DNA of 13,758 nucleotides, from contig CAZRKA010000091.1 of the NCBI GenBank assembly GCA_964600345.1, positions 1 through 13,758 on the forward strand. The letters run 5' to 3'. This stretch comes from JABMMZ01 sp964600345 (GTDB lineage: Bacteria; Bacteroidota; Bacteroidia; NS11-12g; UBA955). How positions within the stretch are numbered: the first letter of the stretch is position 1; every line of letters starts with the position of its first letter. A program made the position numbers and the translations under genes. Positions 8,101 to 12,984 of this stretch are shown here, one piece after another. Below the pieces are notes generated by a model. That model was given only the letters and a program-made list of their open reading frames with translations, did no database searches and was not told the origin of the DNA.

Positions 8101-8283
8101 TCACCGCTGCGAATGGATGCCGGTATAGGCACTTGTCTCAGCATTAAAAAATGGGGTAAACGCAATCTGATACAGCCTTTCACTTTGCGATTCGACATGC
8201 CGTGGCTGTTAAATACACCTCCATTCGAAGATCAGGCTTATATTCAGAACAGATGGGTTGTCGGTATCGGTAGAAGTTTCTGA
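5125..8283 (+). CDS. Exported M1 zinc metallopeptidase with C-terminal outer-membrane barrel-like domain
   Basis: A 1052-residue protein that starts with a signal peptide (about residues 1-19, hydrophobic LIFLLPFTLFSNS). The M1 (gluzincin) catalytic site is complete: H384-E-V-G-H388 followed after exactly 18 residues by E407 in LLDEG, and the YYKTA segment at 473-477 supplies the likely catalytic tyrosine. The GxMEN substrate motif is replaced by GMEYP at 362-366. After about residue 650 the sequence changes to short alternating, aromatic-rich strands typical of an outer-membrane beta-barrel, with GGGLNLRGYSGY (LRGY at 920-923, like the conserved Omp85 barrel motif) and a C terminus ending RWVVGIGRSF with a terminal Phe. 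About 400 residues would suit a 12-16 strand barrel. Ordinary bacterial M1 enzymes are 600-900 residues and lack this part. A weak -7-like TATTTTCG lies at 5098-5105. Confidence 0.88.
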   Translation: MTRTVTLIFLLPFTLFSNSVFNYKDYWKNRKPNAAYWQQDVHYTINAVIDDEKDEIKGEETLVYYNNSPDKLYTVYFHLYQNAFQPGSYAHALNDVNHENTEFGKYEALKMGTLIDEFIVDGQKLEYRIDNTILIAKLKTPLEPGASLKFDIKFRTYWDNGSMRRRFKTFDPDGKGKYKHFDGVHWYPRICVYDRKFGWETDQHLGKEFYGDYGVYDVKITFPSNYVVEATGALQNESVVMPEQLRKSLDIANYSREGLVGQSGKGKSRIPTGYTFTIPREGTKTWIYHAENVHDFAFTADPSYRIGEVVWNGIRCITLAQEQNAPYWYPTAAFVAKVVETYSTDFGMYGYPKIVAADARDGMEYPMITLNGGNWPGHQYVIAHEVGHNWFFGMIGNNETYRALLDEGFTQFLTSWSIKRFNNLPIKASAYDEQSVYNGYLFDAQNKNDATLNTHSDDFGSATGHGGGYRHVYYKTATMLYNLQYVLGDTLFLSSMKHYFNKWKFAHPYPDDFRQAIIEYCKTDLNWFFDQWMETTKSIDYKLMNVKRVNRKSNDGKFHYRIRIKRKGEMQMPIDLSVKDKDNRSYEYLIPNTYFVKPEGRTVLATWKGWGLLNRIYDDTITLNSKINTIEIDTTQRLADIYRMDNRIKKNNYNLPLKVKTDYGISNTASFNHRNMSWRPDLWFNAVDGLKAGFNMHFEYARVKHVLDLSAWYNTGLWAEKPYESNVRAPLSYRLRYSNLVGRDAFIYWDTRWLDGIFYDDLGFRKSFGKNFVNIHFKSISMDSMQSVYWPYSGVKQREYKSNRSIIVDYSRNYRYKRGNGIINSSLRGSSLSKDYGYGSFKLEVINNNRLGKFDLKTRLFLMHIEGSSIPEEVMLNLASANMEELLESKFTRSRGWIPQEWLGYGKTSNHFHMGGGLNLRGYSGYLAPVSKDNVQYQLYNGNGGMSASAELGFDRLFRFKPALTRNFLKLDLYLFADAGVLYNTNIAGTITSPLRMDAGIGTCLSIKKWGKRNLIQPFTLRFDMPWLLNTPPFEDQAYIQNRWVVGIGRSF

Positions 8284-8285
8284 TT

Positions 8286-8491
8286 ATGGTAAGCAAAAGT
8301 AAAAAACTGATAATCGCATTTNNNNNNNNNNTTCGTTTCTGATTCTCTTTTTCGGATCTGCAGGCTTTATGTACTTTAAATTCATTCACAATAAACCTAA
8401 AATCAAGATAATTGCGCCAAAAACTGAAGTTGACCCAATGAAGTTTGACAGTCTTCTCTACGAGCAAAATAAAGACCGTCAACTTAAATAG
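8286..8491 (+). CDS. Small single-helix membrane protein, interrupted by the assembly gap
   Basis: An ATG two bases after the M1 stop begins MVSKSKKLIIAF, then the ten N. Beyond the gap the frame giving SFLILFFGSAGFMYFKFIHN continues to a TAG at 8489-8491 and ends in a lysine-rich tail (KTEVDPMKFDSLLYEQNKDRQLK without its first part). The two halves join naturally as one N-terminal transmembrane helix plus a short polar tail, about 65-70 residues. They are in the same frame only if the true gap length is 2 modulo 3 (for example 8 or 11), so the ten N are a placeholder or an imprecise estimate. The tight spacing implies co-transcription with the M1 gene. Function not recognised. Confidence 0.6.
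8322..8331. other. Assembly gap (10 N)
   Basis: Ten undetermined bases. They fall inside the predicted transmembrane helix of the small protein that follows the M1 gene and disrupt its frame as written. Confidence 0.99.
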
Positions 8492-8545
8492 AGTACAACA
8501 TACCGGATTAGTAGATATACAATCTTTAAGGACTTGTATTAAAAT

Positions 8546-8962
8546 TCAGTAATCAGCCAGATCTTCGTGGACTGTCTCTTCAGGTTTCAAAGAGTAATAA
8601 AGACTGAACAGTAAAAGCAGTCCCAGCAGGCATACATTGATCAAAGGGAATATTTCAGGAAATCCGGCAAACACCTCAAACGATGCCAGCTCTTTCTCAG
8701 ATTTGGCAATGTCCTTTGCTATCTGATAAATATAAAAATTATATGGTATCATTCCTATGCTTGAAACAATATAGGTTGACTGAATACGCGACTTGTTTTT
8801 GTACAGCCAAATAGAAAGTACAATAAAAAACACAAGTCCCGGTATGCCCATGACAAATATGACGGATATGAAAGTCAGCGGCAGGTAAAGCAATATCCCG
8901 ACAAGGTTGTTGAGAAACAGAGCTTTCAGGATTAATCGGATAAATTGATTTTCTTTTTTCAT
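8546..8962 (-). CDS. Small polytopic membrane protein of unknown function
   Basis: A 138-residue hydrophobic protein with three to four likely membrane helices (about 11-36, 38-54, possibly 64-80, and 103-125), a charged stretch IAKDIAKSEKEL around 81-92, and an acidic tail rich in Glu and Asp (EETVHEDLADY). I recognise no family. Its ATG overlaps the stop codon of the Coq4-family gene (ATGA, four bases), so it is the last gene of that unit and is translated with it. It ends convergently 54 bases from the small protein following the M1 gene; no clear terminator hairpin is seen between them. Confidence 0.75.
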   Translation of the reverse strand: MKKENQFIRLILKALFLNNLVGILLYLPLTFISVIFVMGIPGLVFFIVLSIWLYKNKSRIQSTYIVSSIGMIPYNFYIYQIAKDIAKSEKELASFEVFAGFPEIFPLINVCLLGLLLLFSLYYSLKPEETVHEDLADY

Positions 8963-9432
8963 ATAGATTGAATGATTTTGTTTTTTGATAATTGTTTGTG
9001 AATTTCTGTTAATTGAGTTTCCAGATTGCTGAGTAACTGCAATTCTGATAAAGGGAAAGAATGTCGTCCTCTTTTGTATGCTTTAATAAAATGATGTATC
9101 GATTCTGGTTTAATAAAGATTCCGCAGATAAGCACTATGACAACCGGCAAACTCTTATTCCCGTTGCCGAATTCAAAAAATTGCAGACTGATTTCTCCTT
9201 CAAGATTGGTTTCATAACCCAGTAAAGCGTGTTTGATGTCGTGTAGTTCGTATCCTTCGAATATACTCAGCCCCCTGGCAGTCAGGAATTGATAAGCGGA
9301 TTTGCCAAGGCTGTTTTCAGGACAGTTCTGCAATCTGTTCATGTCCAATCTCTGATAATCCGGTTTATAAGCCAGTTTTACCAGAGGGAAAAACAAATAC
9401 CTCACCAGCGCATTGACAATAATTTCACGCAT
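8959..9432 (-). CDS. Coq4 family protein
   Basis: A 157-residue protein carrying the metal-binding signature of the Coq4 family: H64-D65-I-K-H68 followed after exactly eleven residues by E80 (HDxxH-x11-E), in ELHDIKHALLGYETNLEGE, then SLQFFEFGNGN. In mitochondria and some proteobacteria Coq4 takes part in ubiquinone synthesis, where it has been reported to remove the C1 carboxyl of the precursor ring. Bacteroidota normally make menaquinone, so that reaction is not expected here and the substrate is unknown. The N terminus (IIVNALVRYLFFPLVKLAY) is amphipathic to hydrophobic and could lie on the membrane. It sits between two membrane-protein genes, 45 bases after one and overlapping the next by four. 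The family call rests on the motif and its flanking pattern; the function is open. Confidence 0.75.
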   Translation of the reverse strand: MREIIVNALVRYLFFPLVKLAYKPDYQRLDMNRLQNCPENSLGKSAYQFLTARGLSIFEGYELHDIKHALLGYETNLEGEISLQFFEFGNGNKSLPVVIVLICGIFIKPESIHHFIKAYKRGRHSFPLSELQLLSNLETQLTEIHKQLSKNKIIQSI

Positions 9433-9477
9433 AATTTATTTTTGCTATGCTGTTTGAAATTTCCTGTTTTTTTAATA

Positions 9478-10182
9478 TTATCTTGAAGCGCCATTAGTGG
9501 AATCCAGATGCAGCATGGTATTTAAAATGTCACTGAAGAAATTGCTGTTTTCGTTTGTAAAGAGTATGAATTTTTCGCCGGGCAGACCGAAAAACGGACT
9601 TAAAGTAAACGAAAGCTGAACACCTATGATGCAAAACAGAACTGCCCATAGTCTGAGGAATAATATCCCCTTAAACCTTTTGTCATAAGCTTCCGCCTCT
9701 AGTCCTGAAATAAGCTTTCGCAGTTCGCGATAAAACAAATAGGTTCCGGTAAAACCAGCAATAGTGAATATGATACAGTTGATAAACTTATAAATCTGAT
9801 ATGAATAATCGGTAATCAGAAAGAAAAAACTGACCGGGGCAAATGCTGCCAGTACCAGTGAAATAAAGGTATTGCATAGTATCATGAAATTTAACAATTG
9901 CCTGAAACTTTGTTTTATGCCCAGAAAAGAAAGGAAGAAATACAAGGTGGGGAAACAGATAAAGGTTGTCAGGTAAAACATCAGAGGCAATTTGACACCC
10001 GACGATAAAGCCTGCAGTATGCTTTGAGACGAGCCGATTATTACGCCATAAACTGCAAACAGGCTTACACTTAAAAGAAACATCCTGACTATTACGGAAT
10101 TTTCGCTGTTTCCATTAAGGATGTTGTCAATACTTTGTTTTCTGTTTTTAAGTAGTTCAGAGATAAGGTTGAGATTATTCAT
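9478..10182 (-). CDS. Five-helix membrane protein of unknown function
   Basis: A 234-residue protein with likely helices at about 30-51, 64-87, 99-123, 130-152 and 172-193. A C-terminal signature (LRLW at 176-179, then GVQLSFTLSPFFGLPGEKF at 187-205) resembles, from memory, a group of roughly 230-300-residue bacterial membrane proteins of unknown function, some related to Yip1-type folds. The N terminus up to residue 28 is polar and would be cytosolic. The gene starts 59 bases after the winged-helix regulator gene ends, and that gap contains a 22-bp palindromic site (10204-10225). It can therefore form a second regulated transcription unit with the Coq4-family and small membrane genes behind it. 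Confidence 0.8.
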   Translation of the reverse strand: MNNLNLISELLKNRKQSIDNILNGNSENSVIVRMFLLSVSLFAVYGVIIGSSQSILQALSSGVKLPLMFYLTTFICFPTLYFFLSFLGIKQSFRQLLNFMILCNTFISLVLAAFAPVSFFFLITDYSYQIYKFINCIIFTIAGFTGTYLFYRELRKLISGLEAEAYDKRFKGILFLRLWAVLFCIIGVQLSFTLSPFFGLPGEKFILFTNENSNFFSDILNTMLHLDSTNGASR

Positions 10183-10203
10183 ATAGGTTGTTATTTATAA
10201 TAT

Positions 10204-10225
10204 AAAGTACTTTGTAATGCAAAGT
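10204..10225. promoter_or_regulatory. Candidate operator, site 1
   Basis: The site contains ACTTTG-N5-CAAAGT as a perfect 6-bp inverted repeat (10209-10214 and 10220-10225), preceded by the 10-bp palindrome AAAGTACTTT (10204-10213). It is identical at 20 of 22 positions to site 2 at 11152-11173. It lies in the 59-bp space between the regulator gene and the five-helix membrane gene, ending 21 bases before that gene's start codon. The most likely binder is the winged-helix protein encoded next to it. Confidence 0.65.
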
Positions 10226-10241
10226 TGAAGTTTAAAAAAAA

Positions 10242-10526
10242 TTACTTTCGTATCAGTTTTTCCAGGACATCGAGATGTCTGTTAAACGCTTTACGTCCTG
10301 CTTTTGTGATACTGACACCGGTATTGGGTTTCTTTCCGATAAATGATTTGTTTATGCGTATGTAATCGAGTTTTTCAAGATAGGAGAGGTGAGAGGCCAG
10401 GTTGCCGTCGCTGAGTTCCAGTAATTCCTTAAGCTCAACAAAATCAGAGTGCTCGTTATTGATCAGTACCGACATAATACCGAGCCTGACCCTGCTTTCA
10501 AACGCCTTATCAAATCCTTCAAGCAT
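10242..10526 (-). CDS. Winged-helix transcriptional regulator (HTH_34 type)
   Basis: A 94-residue single-domain DNA-binding protein that fits the HTH_34/ArsR-like winged helix almost end to end. FESRVRLGIMSVL forms helix 1; DFVELKELLELSDGNLASHLSYLEK at 28-52 gives the helix-turn-helix, with the recognition helix about 40-53; YIRINKSFIGKKPNT at 55-69 is the wing; and ITKAGRKAFNRHLDVLEKLI is the C-terminal dimerisation helix. No cysteine or histidine cluster suggests metal sensing, so the signal is unknown. Its ATG shares one base with the stop of the preceding membrane gene (TGATG), meaning the two are made together. Twin palindromic sites flank the pair, consistent with autoregulation. A membrane protein made from the same message could relay a signal to it, but that is speculation. 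Confidence 0.9.
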   Translation of the reverse strand: MLEGFDKAFESRVRLGIMSVLINNEHSDFVELKELLELSDGNLASHLSYLEKLDYIRINKSFIGKKPNTGVSITKAGRKAFNRHLDVLEKLIRK

Positions 10527-11146
10527 CAGTCTCTTTCCGGTTTAATGATCATATACAATCCAAAAGCAATATGTACAATACCAAATCCAAACGTCCAGAT
10601 CAGAATGTGGTATTGCATCATGCCGAGGCATAACAGTGAAAGCAACATTTGACTTATACCGAGATAGCGAATGGCTCCATGTGTGAATTTCCCTGCATTG
10701 AATAGTGTTAATCCGTATAATATAAGCGAAACGGGCAGTACAAGATCAGGGTGAGTAGTGAAAAGTAATATGCAGAATACAAGTGCAAATCCCATTGGAA
10801 TTGTAATATTGTAAATAAAATTTCTACCACCGGGACTGCTTAGTTTTTCGGCTCTTTTATTAGCAGATATTTTGGTAAAAATCAATCCGGCCACAGTACT
10901 TAAACCTAATAATAGCATTGCAAAATAAAGCGCCGTTGAATAATGTTCTTCAGGCAACAAGCTCAATTTACTGTAATCGAGATTGTAAGGGTTGATGTCA
11001 TATAACTTGCAAAAAGCCACCGAAAACACAAGAGTAAGTATGCCGGCACATATAACGGCATAGCCGCTCAGAGAGCGAAACTTCCCCGATTTCGACATCA
11101 TCTCCCGGATGTGATTAAGCGATTCCTCAGGTTTTAAATTATCCAT
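10526..11146 (-). CDS. Six-helix membrane protein paired with the winged-helix regulator
   Basis: A 206-residue protein starting MDNLKPEESLNHIREMMSKSGKFRSLSG. Likely helices lie at about 26-46, 71-91, 110-130, 134-151, 160-177 and 181-201. From memory, proteins of this shape (a short polar start with an IREMMxxSxxFxSLSG-like segment, then six helices) commonly precede an HTH_34 regulator in Bacteroidota and have no known function. The start at 11146 is preferred over an ATG at 11320 because the extra 58 residues are not hydrophobic, would run into mltG, and would read through the palindromic site at 11152-11173. The stop overlaps the regulator's ATG by one base. Confidence 0.8.
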   Translation of the reverse strand: MDNLKPEESLNHIREMMSKSGKFRSLSGYAVICAGILTLVFSVAFCKLYDINPYNLDYSKLSLLPEEHYSTALYFAMLLLGLSTVAGLIFTKISANKRAEKLSSPGGRNFIYNITIPMGFALVFCILLFTTHPDLVLPVSLILYGLTLFNAGKFTHGAIRYLGISQMLLSLLCLGMMQYHILIWTFGFGIVHIAFGLYMIIKPERD

Positions 11147-11151
11147 AAATA

Positions 11152-11173
11152 AAAGTGCTTTGTGATGCAAAGT
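11152..11173. promoter_or_regulatory. Candidate operator, site 2
   Basis: Differs from site 1 at only two of 22 positions (A to G in both). The inverted repeat CTTTG-N5-CAAAG is intact at 11158-11162 and 11168-11172. It ends five bases before the ATG of the six-helix membrane protein. Read on the - strand, its far half overlaps a -7-like TTACTTTG (one mismatch to TAnnTTTG), so a bound protein would block transcription start. Represses or activates: unknown. Confidence 0.65.
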
Positions 11174-11273
11174 AAATGTAATTAATTTTAAATCTGACAC
11201 GACTATGTTCTCTTTTTGGATGAAATAGTTCAAATTCGGGATAAATGAATTTTGTGATACATGTCTTTCATAA

Positions 11274-12293
11274 TTATTGGATGCCCCGCTCGTCGAGTGC
11301 TTTGCGGTAAGCCGAGGCATTGATTAAATGCTGTCTGTAGTCCTTTGCAAAACTGTGATATCCGCTGAAATCAGATTTAGCACACATAAAGAGATAGTCG
11401 TGTTCAGCAAAATCAAGAACAGCTTCTATGGATTGTTTTGACGCAATGCAAATGGGGCCGGGGGGGAGTCCTTTGTTCAGATAGGTATTATATGGAGATT
11501 CAATTTTCAGGTGACCTTCATAAATTCTTTGCAAACCTGAATTATTCAATGCAAACTTTACAGTCGGGTCGGCCTGAAGCAACATGTCTTTTCTTAAACG
11601 GTTAATATACATGCCTGCTACCATAGGCATCTCATCCGTTTTATTGGTTTCTTTAGATACTATGCTGGCCAGAGTGATAACCTGTATTGGATTTAATCCA
11701 CTTCTTTTGCATTTCTCAAGCCTGAGTTCGTTCCAGAATTTAAAGTACTCTTGTTTCAGTTTTATAAGTAATTCATCCGGTGATGTATGCCAGAGTATAT
11801 TGTAAGTATCCGGCAATATCAAAGCGTACACTGTTGCATTGTCAAATCCGAGTGTGTCCAGCATTCTTGAATCACATAGTGCCCCGTAAAAATCTGCACT
11901 GTCCGGCTCAAGTTTTTCGCCGCATTTACCGGCAAACTTCTCTAAATTTCCAAGTGGTTTAATGATCAGATCAACACTCTTCATTTTTCCTTCTCTGAAC
12001 AGCCTTACTATATCTATCACTGTCATTTCGGGTTCAACTGTGTAACGCCCTTTTTTAATCCAACGGCTAAGGTTCATTCTTTTGGCGGCGAAATCGAAGA
12101 CAAAAGGAAATTTCAAACCGCATTCACTGATTAATTTATCGCGGATATCGTCGGCGTTGTCGTCCGGGCTTATATATACAAATTGTTTCTTTTCAATCTT
12201 AATACCGGGTGAACTGTAGAGGTAATATGCGAAGGCGGCAGTTCCGGCAATCAGAAATAGCAGAATTAAAAATAATTTTTTGAAAAGTTTCAT
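11274..12293 (-). CDS. mltG: Endolytic murein transglycosylase (YceG-like)
   Basis: Cleaves nascent peptidoglycan strands at the outer face of the cytoplasmic membrane and so helps set glycan length. The 339-residue protein has one N-terminal membrane anchor (about 5-26), a LysM-like segment (YISPDDNADDIRDKL around 40-54) and the YceG catalytic domain. The catalytic glutamate is E215 in LASIVSKET; YINRLRKDMLLQADPTVKFA at 229-248 and SPYNTYLNKGLPPGPI at 266-281 are family hallmarks. Length and domain order are normal. The gene is transcribed alone or with the membrane-protein unit 127 bases downstream, which has its own candidate promoter and operator. A -7 element lies nine bases before the ATG. 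Confidence 0.95.
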   Translation of the reverse strand: MKLFKKLFLILLFLIAGTAAFAYYLYSSPGIKIEKKQFVYISPDDNADDIRDKLISECGLKFPFVFDFAAKRMNLSRWIKKGRYTVEPEMTVIDIVRLFREGKMKSVDLIIKPLGNLEKFAGKCGEKLEPDSADFYGALCDSRMLDTLGFDNATVYALILPDTYNILWHTSPDELLIKLKQEYFKFWNELRLEKCKRSGLNPIQVITLASIVSKETNKTDEMPMVAGMYINRLRKDMLLQADPTVKFALNNSGLQRIYEGHLKIESPYNTYLNKGLPPGPICIASKQSIEAVLDFAEHDYLFMCAKSDFSGYHSFAKDYRQHLINASAYRKALDERGIQ

Positions 12294-12302
12294 CTGTATT
12301 TA

Positions 12303-12310
12303 CAAACATA
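12303..12310 (-). promoter_or_regulatory. -7 element for mltG
   Basis: On the - strand this reads TATGTTTG, a full match to TAnnTTTG, separated from the mltG start codon (12293) by nine bases. The expected leader is at most a few bases long. No TTG is visible at -33 spacing. Confidence 0.45.
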
Positions 12311-12429
12311 AAACTATAAACTGAAATGCGGAAAAAAATCGGGATGTGAGAGAAAAGGGCTCAGTCAGGTTTTTAAACACAAATTGATAAAATGAAAAAT
12401 TTATAGGAATAGTTTTATGCGCCATATCT

Positions 12430-12437
12430 TATTTTTG
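12430..12437 (+). promoter_or_regulatory. -7 element for rfbC
   Basis: TATTTTTG matches TAnnTTTG and is separated from the ATG at 12441 by only CGC. Transcription would start at or within the first codon, pointing to a leaderless message or to a start site slightly different from expectation. No -33 TTG is seen at normal spacing. Confidence 0.5.
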
Positions 12438-12440
12438 CGC

Positions 12441-12983
12441 ATGGAATTGATTGAAACCGGATTTAAAGGATTGCTGCTTATTCGCCCTAAAGTATTTAAA
12501 GACGACAGAGGTTATTTTTATGAATCATTTAACGCCGAAAAGTTTCGCAGTCTGGGTGTTGATCTGGAATTTAAACAGGATAATCAGTCCCTTTCGAATC
12601 GCGGAATATTGAGAGGAATGCACTTTCAGTCGCCGCCGCATGCACAGGGCAAACTGGTAAGGGTTATCAAGGGTGCTGTGCAGGATGTGGTGATTGATAT
12701 TCGCAAAAATTCTCCGGATTACGGCAAACATTATGAAGTTGAACTCAATGAAGACAATTTTCTGATGTTATATATTCCACCCGGTTTTGCTCACGGGTTC
12801 GCCACTTTAAAAGACCATACCATTTTTTCTTATAAATGTACAGATACCTATCATCCTGAAACCGAAGGCGGGCTGGCATGGAATGATCGTGAGTTTGGAA
12901 TCAACTGGAAGTTACAAGACCCTATTCTTTCTGCTAAAGACAAGGAATATCAGCCTTTCAGTCTGTTCGTATCACCATTTTAA
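12441..12983 (+). CDS. rfbC: dTDP-4-dehydrorhamnose 3,5-epimerase
   Basis: Epimerises C3 and C5 of dTDP-4-dehydro-6-deoxyglucose on the way to dTDP-L-rhamnose for surface polysaccharides. The 180-residue cupin has the family's usual length and landmarks: RPKVFKDDRGYFYESFN at 15-31, NRGILRGMHFQ with the base H61, VVIDIRKNSPDYGKH, IPPGFAHGFATL with H118, YKCTDTYHPETEGGLAWND with the acid Y131, and D167 in LSAKD. The ATG at 12441 is chosen because the family starts here; an ATG at 12417 would add eight residues and lies ahead of the -7 element. It stands alone, without rfbA, rfbB or rfbD, so those genes must be elsewhere. Its stop is one base from the stop of the convergent next gene. Confidence 0.95.
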   Translation: MELIETGFKGLLLIRPKVFKDDRGYFYESFNAEKFRSLGVDLEFKQDNQSLSNRGILRGMHFQSPPHAQGKLVRVIKGAVQDVVIDIRKNSPDYGKHYEVELNEDNFLMLYIPPGFAHGFATLKDHTIFSYKCTDTYHPETEGGLAWNDREFGINWKLQDPILSAKDKEYQPFSLFVSPF

Positions 12984-12984
12984 A

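Noticed and set aside
8180..8482. - strand open frame crossing the N run
   Set aside because: Its continuity depends on undetermined bases, and it is antisense to the end of the M1 gene and the small membrane protein.
11147..11320. Longer start for the six-helix membrane protein
   Set aside because: It would overlap mltG by 47 bases and code through the palindromic site; the added segment lacks family or membrane character.
12417..12440. Earlier ATG for rfbC
   Set aside because: The epimerase family starts at MELIET-like residues, and the earlier ATG lies upstream of the likely -7 element.
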